Assembly: GCF_024508275.1 (NCBI RefSeq)
Contig: NZ_CP101989.1
Span: forward strand, 1,488,001-1,552,000
DNA from: Cellulomonas wangsupingiae
GTDB taxonomy: Bacteria > Actinomycetota > Actinomycetes > Actinomycetales > Cellulomonadaceae
Length of the DNA: 64,000 nt
Reading direction: 5' to 3'
The notes under the pieces were generated by a model. The model was not told where the DNA came from. It did not search any database and saw nothing but the letters and a program-made list of their open reading frames with translations. A program made the position numbers and the translations under genes. Below are positions 43,397 through 53,444 of the stretch, in pieces (positions within the stretch are counted from its first letter, which is position 1; each line of letters begins with the position of its first letter).

Positions 43397-44173
43397 TCAG
43401 CGTGTGGCGTGCTGGTGGGTGGGGTCGAGCACACGCTGCAGGAAGGTGCGCGTCCGCTCCTCGCGCGGGGCGCCCACGACCTGGTCGGCAGGGCCGGACT
43501 CGACGACGACGCCGTCGTCCATGAACACGACACGGTCGCCCACCTCACGGGCGAACGCCATCTCGTGCGTGACGACGATCATCGTCATGCCGGCGTCGGC
43601 CAGGTCACGCATGACGCCGAGGACGTCACCGACGAGCTCGGGGTCGAGGGCGGACGTCGGCTCGTCGAAGAGCATGAGCTGGGGGTCCATGGACAGCGCG
43701 CGCGCGATCGCGACGCGCTGCTGCTGACCGCCGGACAGCTGCCCGGGCATGGCGTGGGCGCGGTCGGCCAGGCCGACCCGCTCCAGGTTCGCCAGTGCGA
43801 CGCGCTCGGCCTCCTGGCGCGAGCGGCGCAGCACGGCGCGCTGGGCCATCGTGCAGTTCTCGAGCACGGAGCGGTGGCCGAACAGGTTGAACTGCTGGAA
43901 CACCATGCCGACGTGCGTGCGCACCCGGTCGATGTCGACGTCGGGGTCGGTGACCTCGACGCCCAGGACCTCGACGCGCCCGGACGTCGGCTGCTCGAGC
44001 AGGTTGACGCACCGCAGCAGCGTCGACTTGCCGGACCCCGACGGGCCGATGACGCACACGACCTCGCCGGCGCCGACCTCGAGGTCGATGCCCCGCAGGA
44101 CCTCGCGCTCGCCGAACGACTTGTGCAGGTCCTGGACGGAGACGACCGGGCCGCCCGTCGGGCTGTCGCTCAC
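43397..44173 (-). CDS. Polar amino acid ABC transporter ATPase (GlnQ-like)
   Basis: 258 residues. [18 protein letters not shown] (Walker A), [19 protein letters not shown] (PAAT-type Q-loop), [33 protein letters not shown] and [16 protein letters not shown] are textbook for GlnQ/HisP. The GTG at 44173 overlaps the permease stop. Last gene of a three-gene operon. Confidence 0.92.
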   Translation of the reverse strand: MSDSPTGGPVVSVQDLHKSFGEREVLRGIDLEVGAGEVVCVIGPSGSGKSTLLRCVNLLEQPTSGRVEVLGVEVTDPDVDIDRVRTHVGMVFQQFNLFGHRSVLENCTMAQRAVLRRSRQEAERVALANLERVGLADRAHAMPGQLSGGQQQRVAIARALSMDPQLMLFDEPTSALDPELVGDVLGVMRDLADAGMTMIVVTHEMAFAREVGDRVVFMDDGVVVESGPADQVVGAPREERTRTFLQRVLDPTHQHATR

Positions 44174-45021
44174 TTGCCGCGTCCCTTCATGGCGGTGCGC
44201 CGCTCGAGCCAGCGGGTCAGCTGACCCAGCGGCAGGGTGATGATGAGGTAGCAGGCGCCGGCGACGAACAGCGCGGTCAGCCCGCCCTGGGCGGTGCTCA
44301 GGGCGTCGCGTCCGATCTTCGTCAGCTCGTACTCGGCGACCTGCATGCCGAGCAGGAACACCAGCGAGGTGTCCTTCGTCAGCAGGATGATCTCGTTGGT
44401 CATCGGAGGCAGCACGATCCGGAACGCCTGCGGGACGACGACCTGCAGCAGCGTGCGGCCGTGCGACATGCCCAAGGACCGGGCCGCCTCGATCTGGCCC
44501 TTCGGCACGGCCTCGATGCCCGCACGCAGCGTCTCGGCGATGTACGCCGCCGAGACCAGGCCGAGCGCGATGGACGCCTTGGCGAGCATCGACGGGATGC
44601 TGATGCCGAACGCGATCGGCACCGCGAACCCGATCGCCAGGACGACGAGCAGCGCCGGGATGCCGCGGAAGAACTCGACGTACGCGGTGGCGATCCACCG
44701 GTACGGCGCGACCGACGACAGCTTCATGAACGCGAGGAGCGCACCCAGCGGGAGCCCGACGGCGAAGGCGCCGAGCGTGTACTTCACGGTGTTCCACAGC
44801 GCGGGGGGCATCCGGCCGATGAGCTCCCCAGCGACGGCGGGGTCGAACAGCTGCGACGTGACGTTCGACCAGTCGGTCAGCACGGCGAGCGCGACCACCA
44901 CGGCCACGAGCACGGCGTACTGCACGGCCCGCGTGATGCGGGCGCGGGTGCGCGGGCTCGTCCGGCGGCGGCCGGGTGGCATCTGCAGGGTCTGCGGGGC
45001 GGTCTGCGGGGCGGTGGTCAT
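44170..45021 (-). CDS. Polar amino acid ABC transporter permease
   Basis: 283 residues; HisMQ/GlnP-like. [39 protein letters not shown], the EAA-like loop [20 protein letters not shown] and [20 protein letters not shown] are all family-specific. ATG 45021 gives MTTAPQT. A single permease gene implies a homodimeric channel. Confidence 0.92.
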   Translation of the reverse strand: MTTAPQTAPQTLQMPPGRRRTSPRTRARITRAVQYAVLVAVVVALAVLTDWSNVTSQLFDPAVAGELIGRMPPALWNTVKYTLGAFAVGLPLGALLAFMKLSSVAPYRWIATAYVEFFRGIPALLVVLAIGFAVPIAFGISIPSMLAKASIALGLVSAAYIAETLRAGIEAVPKGQIEAARSLGMSHGRTLLQVVVPQAFRIVLPPMTNEIILLTKDTSLVFLLGMQVAEYELTKIGRDALSTAQGGLTALFVAGACYLIITLPLGQLTRWLERRTAMKGRGK

Positions 45022-45081
45022 GCGCACTCCCGGGTCGTGGCGGTGCGGGGCCGGCCGCGGCCGGCCCCGCACCACGCGGCG

Positions 45082-45873
45082 TCAGTCGGCGGTGGGCGCC
45101 GTGCCGATGCGCTCGGTGTAGATGGCGTCGTACGTGCCGTCCTCGCGGATGCGGTCGAGCGTCGCGTCCACGGCCTCGAGGAGCGCGGTGTTCCCCTTCT
45201 TGACGCCCAGGCCGTACTGCTCGCCCGTCGGGAAGGTCGCGGCGACCTCGAGCCCTTCGGTGATGAACGGGCCGAGCACGGCGATGTCGTTGACGACGGC
45301 GTCGACCTGGCCGGTCCGCAGCGCGTTGATCTGCAGACCGAGGTCCTCGTACTGGACGGGGGTCAGGCCCTCGTCCTCGACCCAGGTCTCGCCCGTGGTG
45401 GCCATCTGCACGGCGATCTTCTTGCCCGCGAGGGACTCCACGTCGTCGATGCCGGAGCCCTCGGCCACGAGCAGCCCCTGGTCCGCGTCGAAGTACGGCT
45501 CGGAGAAGTCGAACTTCTCGGCGCGCTCGTCGGTGATCGTCAGGCCGGACGCGAGGATGTCGCACGCGTCGGTGGTGAGCGACGCGCCCGACTCCAGGGT
45601 GTCGAAGGGCGTGACGACGACCTCGAGGTCGACGCCCAGGTCGTCCGCGACCTCGCGGGTGATGTCGATGTCGAGGCCGACGATCTCGCCGTTCTCGTCC
45701 TCGAACTCGAAGGGCTCGAACGGCGGGTTGGTGCACACGGTCAGCGTGCCGGGGTTCACGAGCGTGAGCTCGCCGGCGGCGTCGGCCGCCGCGTCGTCGC
45801 CGGAGGACGAGCAGGCGGTCAGGGCGAGGAGGGCGGTCGCGGCGAGCGCGGCCGCGCGCAGGGTGGGGCGCAT
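45082..45873 (-). CDS. Polar amino acid ABC transporter substrate-binding lipoprotein
   Basis: 263 residues. Lipobox LLALTAC with Cys21, then the type-3 binding protein fold: [75 protein letters not shown]. An Asp/Glu-lined site suggests basic or polar amino acids, but the exact ligand is not readable. First gene of the operon, with a recognisable -10. Confidence 0.9.
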   Translation of the reverse strand: MRPTLRAAALAATALLALTACSSSGDDAAADAAGELTLVNPGTLTVCTNPPFEPFEFEDENGEIVGLDIDITREVADDLGVDLEVVVTPFDTLESGASLTTDACDILASGLTITDERAEKFDFSEPYFDADQGLLVAEGSGIDDVESLAGKKIAVQMATTGETWVEDEGLTPVQYEDLGLQINALRTGQVDAVVNDIAVLGPFITEGLEVAATFPTGEQYGLGVKKGNTALLEAVDATLDRIREDGTYDAIYTERIGTAPTAD

Positions 45874-45906
45874 GGTGGTCCTTCCGAGCGGATCAGAGCG
45901 CGCATA

Positions 45907-45938
45907 ACTATACGCGTCACATCATTGCTATCCGTCAA
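45907..45938 (-). promoter_or_regulatory. Predicted promoter of the amino acid transporter operon
   Basis: On the minus strand: TTGACG (45938-45933), 20 bases, TATAGT (45912-45907). The -10 is excellent and sits in a local AT-rich patch; the spacer is longer than ideal. Confidence 0.45.
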
Positions 45939-45978
45939 CGAGGCGCATGGGACCTCGGTCCCGGCGACGGCACGACCG

Positions 45979-46008
45979 CGCCGGGGCTGCCCTGCGGCAG
46001 CCCCGGCG
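45979..46008. terminator. Terminator after valS
   Basis: 13-bp perfect stem, CGCCGGGGCTGCC with GGCAGCCCCGGCG, loop CTGC. It lies 10 bases after the valS stop, on the transporter side. Confidence 0.75.
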
Positions 46009-46017
46009 GGTGACGCG

Positions 46018-48678
46018 TCAGCGGGCGACGGCCTCGCCCAGCACGGCGTCGCGCGCGACGACCGTCTCGCCCGTCCCGGGGACGAGCTCGAGCGTCCCGG
46101 TCGCCCGCCCGGCGTTGCGGACGTCGTCGAGCGCCGCCTCGACACCGGCGCGCAGCGCGTCGGGGACCTCGAGCACGGCGTGCTCCACCGGCGTGCGCAT
46201 CGAGGCCTTGGCCTCGGACTTCACCTTGCGCAGCGCGGCCAGCGCAGCGCCCGCGCCCGCCACGAGACCGGGGTCGGCGTCGCCCGCGGCGGCGCGCAGC
46301 GTGTCGCTCGTCGGCCACGGCGTGCGGTGCACCGTGCCCTCGCGCCACCACGACCAGACCTCCTCGGTCGCGTACGGCAGCACCGGCGCGAACAGGCGCA
46401 GCAGCGTGTCGAGCGCCAGGCCGAGCGCCGCACGCGCCGACGCCGTGGCCGACGTCACATCGGCTGCCGACGCGCCCGCACCGTACGCGCGGTCCTTCAC
46501 CAGCTCGAGGTAGTCGTCGCAGAACGTCCAGAAGAACGTCTCCGTGAGCTCGAGGGCCCGCGTGTGGTCGTACGCCTCGAGCGCGGCCGTCGCCTGGTCG
46601 ACGACCTGGGCGAGGCCCGCGAGCATCGCCCGGTCGATCGGCTCGGTGACCTGCGACGCGTCGAGCGACACCGGCTCGTCGGCCGGCCCGAAGGACAGGA
46701 CGAACTTGGAGGCGTTGAGCACCTTGATGGCCAGGCGGCGGCCGATCTTCATCTGGCCGACCTCGAACGCGGCGTCCGTGCCCAGGCGCGCGCTCGCCGC
46801 CCAGTAGCGGACCGCGTCGGAGCCGTGCTCCTCGAGCAGGCCCATGGGCGTGACGACGTTGCCCTTGGACTTGCTCATCTTCTTGCGGTCGGGGTCGAGG
46901 ATCCACCCGCTGATCGCGGCGTGCTTCCACGGCAGCGAGCCCTCCTCGAGATGGGCCCGCACGACCGTCGAGAACAGCCAGGTCCGGATGATGTCCTGCC
47001 CCTGGGGGCGCAGGTCCATCGGGAAGGTCCGCGAGAACAGGTCGGGGTCGTCGAGCCAGCCGCACACGATCTGCGGGGTCAGCGAGCTCGTCGCCCAGGT
47101 GTCCATGATGTCGGGGTCGCCGACGAACCCGCCGGGCACGCCACGCTGGTCCGCCGTGTAGCCGGCCGGCACGTCGCTCGAGGGGTCGACGGGCAGCGAC
47201 GCCTCGTCGGGCACGATCGGGGCGTCGTACCGCGGCTCGCCGTCCGCGTCGAGCGGGTACCACACGGGGATCGGGACGCCGAAGAAGCGCTGGCGGGACA
47301 CGAGCCAGTCGCCGTTGAGGCCGCCGACCCAGTTGTCGTAGCGCACGCGCATGAAGTCCGGGTGGAACTCGAGCTCGCGGCCGCGCGCCAGCAGCTGCTC
47401 GCGCACGTCCTCGTCCCGCCCGCCGTTGCGGATGTACCACTGGCGGCTCGTGACGATCTCGAGGGGCTTGTCGCCCTTCTCGTAGAAGTTGGCCTTGCGC
47501 TGGGTCGGGACCGGGTCGGCGAGCAGGTCGCCGGACTCCCGCAGGCCCGCGACGACGGCCTCGCGCGCGCTGAACGTGGTCTTGCCGGCCAGCTCGCCGT
47601 AGACGGTGCGGCCCGCCTCCGACGTGAGCCACTCGGGCGTCTCGCGCAGGATGCGGCCGTCACGGCCCACGACCGAGCGCGTCGGCAGGCGCAGCTCGCG
47701 CCACCACTGCACGTCGGTCAGGTCGCCGAACGTGCAGCACATCGCGATGCCCGCGCCCTTGTCCGGCTCGGCGGCCGGGTGGGCCAGCACGGGCACCTCG
47801 ACGCCGAACAGCGGGCTGGTCACCGTGGTGCCGAACAGGTGCTGGTAGCGCTCGTCGTCGGGGTGGGCGATGAGCGCGACGCACGCGGGCAGGAGCTCGG
47901 GACGCGTGGTCTCGATGACGACCGGCTCGCCGTCCGGGCGGTGGAACGCGACCTTGTGGAAGGCGCCGGGGTAGTCGCGCGCCTCGAGCTCGGCCTGGGC
48001 GACGGCCGTCTGGAACGTCACGTCCCACAGGCCCGGCGCCTCGGCCTGGTACGCCTCGCCGCGGCCCAGGTTGCGCAGGAACGCGCGCTGGGACACCGCG
48101 CGGGCGCGCGCACCGATGGTCTGGTAGGTCATCGACCAGTCGACCGACAGGCCCAGGCGGCGCCACAGCGCCTCGAACTGGAGCTCGTCCTCGGCGGACA
48201 GGCGCTCGCACAGCTCGATGAAGTTGCGCCGCGAGACGGGCACCTGGTCGCCGGGCTTGATCGACTTGCCCTCGCCGCCCTCGTGCGGCGGCACGAAGCC
48301 CTCGACGTACGGCAGCGACGGGTCGCAGCGCACGCCGTAGTAGTTCTGCACGCGACGCTCGGTGGGCAGGCCGTTGTCGTCCCAGCCCATGGGGTACATG
48401 ACCTCGCGCCCGCGCATGCGCTGGAACCGGGCGACGACGTCGGTGTGCGTGTAGGAGAACACGTGGCCGACGTGCAGCGAGCCCGAGACGGTGGGGGGAG
48501 GGGTGTCGATCGAGTAGACCTGCTCGCGCTGCGCCGTGCGGTCGAAGGTGTACGTGCCCTCGTCGGCCCAGGTGCGCGACCAGCGGTCCTCGAGACCGTC
48601 GACCGTGACCTTGTCCGGTACCTGGCGGGCGGTGCGTGCGCTCGTCGGGGTGTCGGGGCTCGGGGTCAGGTCGCTCAT
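46018..48678 (-). CDS. valS: Valyl-tRNA synthetase
   Basis: 886 residues. HIGH-type motif SGSLHVGHVFSYTHTDV near residue 60 and KMSKS in DRKKMSKSKGNVVTP. The editing domain contains VIETTRPELLPACVALIAHP. WATSSLTPQI is typical of the archaeal-like ValRS form found in many actinobacteria. ATG 48678. It attaches valine to tRNA-Val. No T-box is visible in the upstream 240 bases. Confidence 0.95.
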   Translation of the reverse strand: MSDLTPSPDTPTSARTARQVPDKVTVDGLEDRWSRTWADEGTYTFDRTAQREQVYSIDTPPPTVSGSLHVGHVFSYTHTDVVARFQRMRGREVMYPMGWDDNGLPTERRVQNYYGVRCDPSLPYVEGFVPPHEGGEGKSIKPGDQVPVSRRNFIELCERLSAEDELQFEALWRRLGLSVDWSMTYQTIGARARAVSQRAFLRNLGRGEAYQAEAPGLWDVTFQTAVAQAELEARDYPGAFHKVAFHRPDGEPVVIETTRPELLPACVALIAHPDDERYQHLFGTTVTSPLFGVEVPVLAHPAAEPDKGAGIAMCCTFGDLTDVQWWRELRLPTRSVVGRDGRILRETPEWLTSEAGRTVYGELAGKTTFSAREAVVAGLRESGDLLADPVPTQRKANFYEKGDKPLEIVTSRQWYIRNGGRDEDVREQLLARGRELEFHPDFMRVRYDNWVGGLNGDWLVSRQRFFGVPIPVWYPLDADGEPRYDAPIVPDEASLPVDPSSDVPAGYTADQRGVPGGFVGDPDIMDTWATSSLTPQIVCGWLDDPDLFSRTFPMDLRPQGQDIIRTWLFSTVVRAHLEEGSLPWKHAAISGWILDPDRKKMSKSKGNVVTPMGLLEEHGSDAVRYWAASARLGTDAAFEVGQMKIGRRLAIKVLNASKFVLSFGPADEPVSLDASQVTEPIDRAMLAGLAQVVDQATAALEAYDHTRALELTETFFWTFCDDYLELVKDRAYGAGASAADVTSATASARAALGLALDTLLRLFAPVLPYATEEVWSWWREGTVHRTPWPTSDTLRAAAGDADPGLVAGAGAALAALRKVKSEAKASMRTPVEHAVLEVPDALRAGVEAALDDVRNAGRATGTLELVPGTGETVVARDAVLGEAVAR

Positions 48679-48742
48679 GGTCACCCATCCTCCCAGATCG
48701 CCGATCACCGACGCGCACCGGGAGCCGTCGTCCGGGGGCGCG

Positions 48743-48771
48743 TTGACCACCCCCGACCGCCGGGCTAGCGT
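48743..48771 (+). promoter_or_regulatory. Predicted promoter of the EamA gene
   Basis: TTGACC (48743-48748), a 17-base spacer, TAGCGT (48766-48771). It fires away from valS and gives a leader of about 145 bases. Confidence 0.5.
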
Positions 48772-48922
48772 CCGGCGCAGGAGCGCACGACAGGCGGTGC
48801 CGGTGATGCCGGGCCCGGTCCGCTCCCCACACGCCGGCAGTCGCCCGGCGCACGTCACCCGCCTCCCCGTGCCTCCGCCCGGGGCGCCCTGCGGGACGGA
48901 CGACCGAGGGCGGGGAGCCAGG

Positions 48923-49963
48923 GTGCAGGGGTCGAGCGCGCGCAGTGCCGGGATCGCGGCGGGGCTCGTCGCCGCGCTCGCGTTCGCCACGAGCGGTCCG
49001 GTGGTCAAGCCGCTGCTCGCGGCCGGGTGGAGCCCGGGCGCCGCGATCGTCGTGCGGCTGACGATCGGCGCCGTGCTGCTCGCCGGCCCGGCGGTGTGGG
49101 CGCTGCGTGGGCGCTGGTCCGCACTGCGCACGGACTGGGCGACCGTCGTGGGGCTCGGCCTCCTCGGCGTCGCCGGGGCCTCGACCCTGTACTTCTTCGC
49201 CGTCGACCGCCTCCCGGTCGCCGTCGCGCTGCTGGTCGAGTACACGGGTCCGCTGCTCCTGCTGCTGTGGGCGTGGGCGCGCACGGGCCGCACGCCCGCG
49301 CGGGCGACGCTCGTGGGCGCCGCGCTCGCCATGGGCGGCCTCGTCCTCGTGCTCGACGTCACCGGCAGCCTGGACCTGGATCCGCTCGGTCTGCTCTTCG
49401 CGGGCGGTGCGGCCGTCGGCAACGCGGCCTACTTCGCCCTGACGGCTCGTCCCATCTCGCTGCCGCCGGTGAGCCTCGCGGGCGCCGCGATGGCCGTCGG
49501 CGCGGTGGTCGTCGCGGTCCTCGCCGCCGTGGGCGTGCTGCCGGTGGAGGCTCCGGACGTGCGCGTCGACGTGCTCGGTGCCCAGGTGCACTGGGCGGTG
49601 CCGCTGCTCGTCGTCGGCGCCGTGCCGACCGCGTTCGCGTACGCCGTGTCCGCCGTGTCCGTGCGGCTGCTGGGGGAGCGGCTGGCGTCCTTCCTCGCGC
49701 TGTCCGAGGTGCTGCTCGCCGTCCTGCTCGCCTGGGTGCTGCTCGGGGAGCAGCCGCTGCTCTGGCAGGCGGCCGGTGCGGTGCTGGTCGTCCTGGGCGT
49801 CGCGCTGGTGCGCGCGGGCGCCGACAGCGACGTGCGACGCGGTGCCGCCCCGCCGCCGGCCGTCGACGTGGCCGCCGCCCCCGGTGCGCCGGCCGCACCC
49901 GGGGGCGTCCGGGCGACGGATCTGGGCCCCGACGGCGGCGGCGAGGTCACCCGCCGGGCCTGA
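48923..49963 (+). CDS. EamA/RhtA-like transporter of the DMT superfamily
   Basis: 346 residues with ten predicted membrane helices in two EamA halves: GLVAALAFATSGPVVKPLLA; GVAGASTLYFFAVDRLPVAV; LLLLWAWARTG; AVPTAFAYAVSAVSVRLLGE; ALSEVLLAVLLAWVLLGEQ. Such proteins export amino acids or metabolites. GTG 48923 is preferred; ATG 48806 would add 39 residues of atypical Pro/Arg-rich sequence. Its last 17 bases overlap the end of the convergent gene. Confidence 0.85.
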   Translation: MQGSSARSAGIAAGLVAALAFATSGPVVKPLLAAGWSPGAAIVVRLTIGAVLLAGPAVWALRGRWSALRTDWATVVGLGLLGVAGASTLYFFAVDRLPVAVALLVEYTGPLLLLLWAWARTGRTPARATLVGAALAMGGLVLVLDVTGSLDLDPLGLLFAGGAAVGNAAYFALTARPISLPPVSLAGAAMAVGAVVVAVLAAVGVLPVEAPDVRVDVLGAQVHWAVPLLVVGAVPTAFAYAVSAVSVRLLGERLASFLALSEVLLAVLLAWVLLGEQPLLWQAAGAVLVVLGVALVRAGADSDVRRGAAPPPAVDVAAAPGAPAAPGGVRATDLGPDGGGEVTRRA

Positions 49964-51602
49964 CCCGCAGGATCCGCTCGTCGCTGTTGTTGGCGGTGGA
50001 GTCCTTGTCGCCGCGCGTGCTCGTCGTCAGCCACAGGCTGCCGTCCGCCGACGGCTCCACGGTCCGCAGCCGGCCGTACGTGCCGGACAGCAGGGTCCGC
50101 ACGTCGGTGAGCTGCCCGTCCGCCGTGATCGTCGCGCGGTACAGCCGCGTCCCGCGCAGGCACGCGATCCACAGCGAGCTCCCCGTCACCGCGATGCCGC
50201 TGCACGACGCCGACGCGACCGGCAGCGTCAGGCGCGGGGCCACGAGCCCGGCGCCCGAGCAGTCGCCGGTGGTGCCCTCGCACTGGGGCCACCCGTAGTT
50301 GCCGCCGCGGACCACCACGTTCGTCTCGTCCATCACGGAGTTGCCGAACTCCTGCTGCCACAGCCGCCCCTGCGGGTCGAACGCCAGACCCTGCGGGTTG
50401 CGGTGGCCGTAGCTCCACACCGCGTTGCCGAAGGGGTTGTCCGCGGGGATCGAGCCGTCGGGCGCGATGCGCAGCACCTTGCCCGCCAGGTTGCTGGTGT
50501 CCTGCGCCCACGCGGGGTTCTGACCGTCGCCCGTCGCCACGTAGAGCATGCCGTCGGGGCCGAACCGCAGGCGCCCGCCGTTGTGGTACTTGTTGCGAGG
50601 GATCCCGCTGACCAGCACCTGCGGGCTGCCGGACAGGGCACCGTCGACGTACCGCACGCGCACCACGCGGTTGTCGGTGGACGTGGTGTGCATGACGTAC
50701 AGCCACGGCGACGTCGTGAAGTCGTCGGCGACCTCGAGCCCGAGCAGCCCGCCCTCGCCGTCCGTCCCGGCGACGCCGGGCAGCGTGCCGACGACGCTCG
50801 TCGCGCCGGTCGCCGGGTCGAGCCGCACGACCTGGAACGCGTCGCGCCGGCCGTAGAGGACCGACCCGTCCGGCAGCTCGACGAGCCCCCACGGCAGGTC
50901 CCGCTCGGTCGCGACCTGGGTGACGGAGCACACGGGGTTGGTGCACGAGCCGCCGGTCGTCGCCCGCACCGCCGTGGAGACGCCCGAGCGGTTGCCGGCC
51001 TGGTCGCGTGCGCGCACCTGGTAGGAGTACGTGACGCGGGGCTGCAGACCCGAGTCGACGAAGGTCAGCACCGACCCGGCGGTGCTGCCCACGACGGTGC
51101 CGTCGCGCAGCACGTCGTAGCCCGCGACCCCGACGGCGTCGGTGGACGCGCGCCACGACACGGTCACGGACGTGCCGGCCGCGGTCGCGGTGACGCCCGA
51201 CGGTGTCGTGGGGGCCGTCGTGTCCGTCTGGCACGGGGGCACCTTGAGCTCGAGCGTGTCGCTGGCCTGCGAGACGTTGCCCGCGGCGTCGCGCGCGTTG
51301 ACGTACAGGCCCCACGTGACGCCGGGCACGAGCGTCAGACGGGCGGCCGCCGCCCGCCCCGGCATGGTCAGCATGTGCTGGCCGTCGTGGTAGACGTCGT
51401 ACGCGACGACCCCGACGTCGTCCGTGGACCGCGTCCACATCAGCCACACCGCGTCGCACCGGAGCCACGTCGTGCGCAGGGCCGACGGCGGGGTGGGCGG
51501 CGTGGTGTCGGCCGCGGCGGTGGCGGCGGTGCCGGGCGTCACGGCGAGCACCCCCAGGACGAGGACCGCCAGCAGTCGGGCCAGTGGGCGGGTGCGGGTC
51601 AT
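49947..51602 (-). CDS. Secreted PQQ-dependent sugar dehydrogenase-like protein with FN3 domains
   Basis: 551 residues. Signal peptide (LLAVLVLGVLAVTPGTAATA), two FN3-like modules (TPPTPPSALRTTWLRC...; TAPTTPSGVTATAAGTSVTV) and a six-bladed GDH/HHIP-like propeller from residue 225: WGLVELPDGSVLYGRRD, GEGGLLGLEVADDF, KYHNGGRLRFGPDGMLYVAT, HRNPQGLAFDPQGRLW. The family contains soluble aldose dehydrogenase. Whether this member binds PQQ is not evident. It likely acts outside the cell on polysaccharide-derived sugars. Confidence 0.85.
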   Translation of the reverse strand: MTRTRPLARLLAVLVLGVLAVTPGTAATAAADTTPPTPPSALRTTWLRCDAVWLMWTRSTDDVGVVAYDVYHDGQHMLTMPGRAAAARLTLVPGVTWGLYVNARDAAGNVSQASDTLELKVPPCQTDTTAPTTPSGVTATAAGTSVTVSWRASTDAVGVAGYDVLRDGTVVGSTAGSVLTFVDSGLQPRVTYSYQVRARDQAGNRSGVSTAVRATTGGSCTNPVCSVTQVATERDLPWGLVELPDGSVLYGRRDAFQVVRLDPATGATSVVGTLPGVAGTDGEGGLLGLEVADDFTTSPWLYVMHTTSTDNRVVRVRYVDGALSGSPQVLVSGIPRNKYHNGGRLRFGPDGMLYVATGDGQNPAWAQDTSNLAGKVLRIAPDGSIPADNPFGNAVWSYGHRNPQGLAFDPQGRLWQQEFGNSVMDETNVVVRGGNYGWPQCEGTTGDCSGAGLVAPRLTLPVASASCSGIAVTGSSLWIACLRGTRLYRATITADGQLTDVRTLLSGTYGRLRTVEPSADGSLWLTTSTRGDKDSTANNSDERILRVRPGG

Positions 51603-51750
51603 GGACAGGTCCCCTCGCCGGTGTCGGCCCCGAGCCTCCCCAGGACTCCGACGTACTGTCCCGCCCCCGCCGCCGCCACGCCATCGATGAAACAGTTAGG
51701 GCCGGGCGGGCGCCCCGCCCGGCCGCCGCGGGTGCCGGAGGAGGTGACGG

Positions 51751-52365
51751 GTGCGGGTCCGTCCGACGACCCCCGACGCGCTCGTCGCGCACGTGGTCGA
51801 GCGTGTGCTCGAGCTCCCGGGACGACGACGGGTGCTCGTCGACGGAGCCGGGGTGCTCGGGCCGGCAGTGCCGGCCGACGCGCTGGTCGAGCCGCTGCGC
51901 GCCGCGGGGCGGCCCGTCGTGCGCGTGCACGCGGACGACTTCCTGCGGCCCGCCTCCCTGCGGTACGAGCACGGCCGCGAGGACCCCGTCGCCTACCTCG
52001 AGGACCGGCTCGACGCCCGTGCGCTCCAGCGGGAGGTGCTCGGGCCGTTCGCCGTCGACGGCGCCTACCTGCCGTCGCTGTGGGACGCGCGACGCGACCG
52101 CGCCACGCGTGCCGCCCCCGTGCGGGCGCCGCAGGGCGCGGTTCTCGTCCTCGACGGCGAGCTGCTGCTGGGCCGGTGGCTCGACGCCGACCTGACCGTG
52201 CACCTGACCGTGCGCCCCGACACGCTCGCGCGCCGGCTGGGCCCGGAGCGCGCCTGGCAGCTGCCCGCGTTCGCGCGGTACGAGGACGAGGCGACGCCCC
52301 AGGACGTGGCCGACGTCGTCGTGCGCGTCGACGACCCCCGGCACCCCGCCCTGGTCGAACGGTGA
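51751..52365 (+). CDS. Uridine kinase-like protein with degenerate P-loop
   Basis: 204 residues. It aligns by eye with actinobacterial uridine kinase-like P-loop proteins: HADDFLRPASLRYEHGREDP, YLEDRLDARALQREVLGPF and VLDGELLLGRW. The Walker A site, normally GxxGxGKT, reads VDGAGVLGPAVPADA here and lacks the Gly-Lys-Thr. ATP binding is therefore doubtful; it may be a non-catalytic relative. GGAGGAGGTG lies before the start at 51751. Confidence 0.7.
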   Translation: MRVRPTTPDALVAHVVERVLELPGRRRVLVDGAGVLGPAVPADALVEPLRAAGRPVVRVHADDFLRPASLRYEHGREDPVAYLEDRLDARALQREVLGPFAVDGAYLPSLWDARRDRATRAAPVRAPQGAVLVLDGELLLGRWLDADLTVHLTVRPDTLARRLGPERAWQLPAFARYEDEATPQDVADVVVRVDDPRHPALVER

Positions 52366-52442
52366 CCCCCCGCTCGACCGGCCGTCCGCGCGGACCGGGC
52401 TAGGCTCGACGGACAGGGAACGACAGCCGGGAGGCGCACCAC

Positions 52443-53444
52443 GTGGCAGGTCTGACGGTCGGGTACGCGGCGATGCTGGAGCAGTTCCACCCGCGCGAGG
52501 CGGTGGAGCTGTCGGCGTACGCCGAGCAGCACGGGTTCTCCGGCGTGATGGCCGCGGACCACTTCCAGCCCTGGGTGCCCGCCCAGGGGGAGTCCTCCTT
52601 CGTGTGGAACGTGCTCACCGCCGTCGGCGAGCGCACCACGGGTGACATGGGACCGGGCGTCACGGCGCCGACGTTCCGGTGGCACCCGGCGATGGTGGCG
52701 CAGGCCTCGGCGACGCTGGCCGCGATGTACCCCGGGCGGCACTGGCTCGGGCTGGGCTCCGGGGAGGCGCTGAACGAGCACGTCGTCGCCGGCTACTGGC
52801 CGGAGGCCCCGGAGCGGATCAACCGCATGTTCGAGGCCATCGACATCATCAAGAAGCTGTTCACGGCGTCGCTCGCCGGCAAGGACGTCAAGCACGCCGG
52901 TCCGTTCTACAAGCTCGAGTCGACGCGCCTGTGGACCATGCCGGAGGTCGCCCCGGAGATCCTCGTCGCGACCGCCGGGCCCGTCACCGCCAAGCGCACG
53001 GGCCGGCACGCCGACGGCATCATCACGGTCGGCGCGCCGCTGGAGAAGATCTCGGGGCTGTTCGGCAAGTTCGCCGAGGGTGCCCGCGAGGCCGGCAAGG
53101 ACCCCGACACGATGCCCAAGGTGCTGCAGCTGCACCTGTCGTGGGCGCCGACGGACGAGCAGGCGCTCGCGAACGCCATGCACGAGTGGCCCAACGGCGG
53201 CATGAAGTTCCCCAAGGCCGACATCCGCTCGCCGTTCGACTTCGAGCAGATGGCCAAGCTGGTGCGCCCGGAGGACTTCGACGGCCGGATGGTCATCTCG
53301 TCCGACCCCGACGTCCACCGCGCCGAGATCCAGAAGTACGTCGACCTCGGGTTCGACCGGATCTACCTGCACAACGTCGGCCGCAACCAGCGCGAGTGGA
53401 TCGAGGTCTTCGGCCGCGACGTGCTGCCGAAGCTGACGCGGTGA
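52443..53444 (+). CDS. fgd: F420-dependent glucose-6-phosphate dehydrogenase-family protein
   Basis: 333 residues, LLM fold of the TIGR03557 type. Seen: [40 protein letters not shown] (catalytic His and Trp), [15 protein letters not shown] core, [20 protein letters not shown]. Fgd oxidises glucose-6-phosphate and produces reduced F420. Its stop overlaps cofE, so cofactor synthesis and cofactor reduction are co-expressed. Some relatives act on other sugar phosphates. Confidence 0.85.
   Translation: MAGLTVGYAAMLEQFHPREAVELSAYAEQHGFSGVMAADHFQPWVPAQGESSFVWNVLTAVGERTTGDMGPGVTAPTFRWHPAMVAQASATLAAMYPGRHWLGLGSGEALNEHVVAGYWPEAPERINRMFEAIDIIKKLFTASLAGKDVKHAGPFYKLESTRLWTMPEVAPEILVATAGPVTAKRTGRHADGIITVGAPLEKISGLFGKFAEGAREAGKDPDTMPKVLQLHLSWAPTDEQALANAMHEWPNGGMKFPKADIRSPFDFEQMAKLVRPEDFDGRMVISSDPDVHRAEIQKYVDLGFDRIYLHNVGRNQREWIEVFGRDVLPKLTR

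Noticed and set aside
44461..48768. A 1435-residue plus-strand frame opposite the amino acid transporter and valS
   Set aside because: Its composition (Arg, Gly, Val, Asp, low-complexity) is that of an antisense shadow; the minus strand carries all family motifs.
48679..48922. A T-box leader before valS
   Set aside because: No conserved T-box sequence or specifier hairpin was recognisable; this region instead carries a promoter for the divergent EamA gene.
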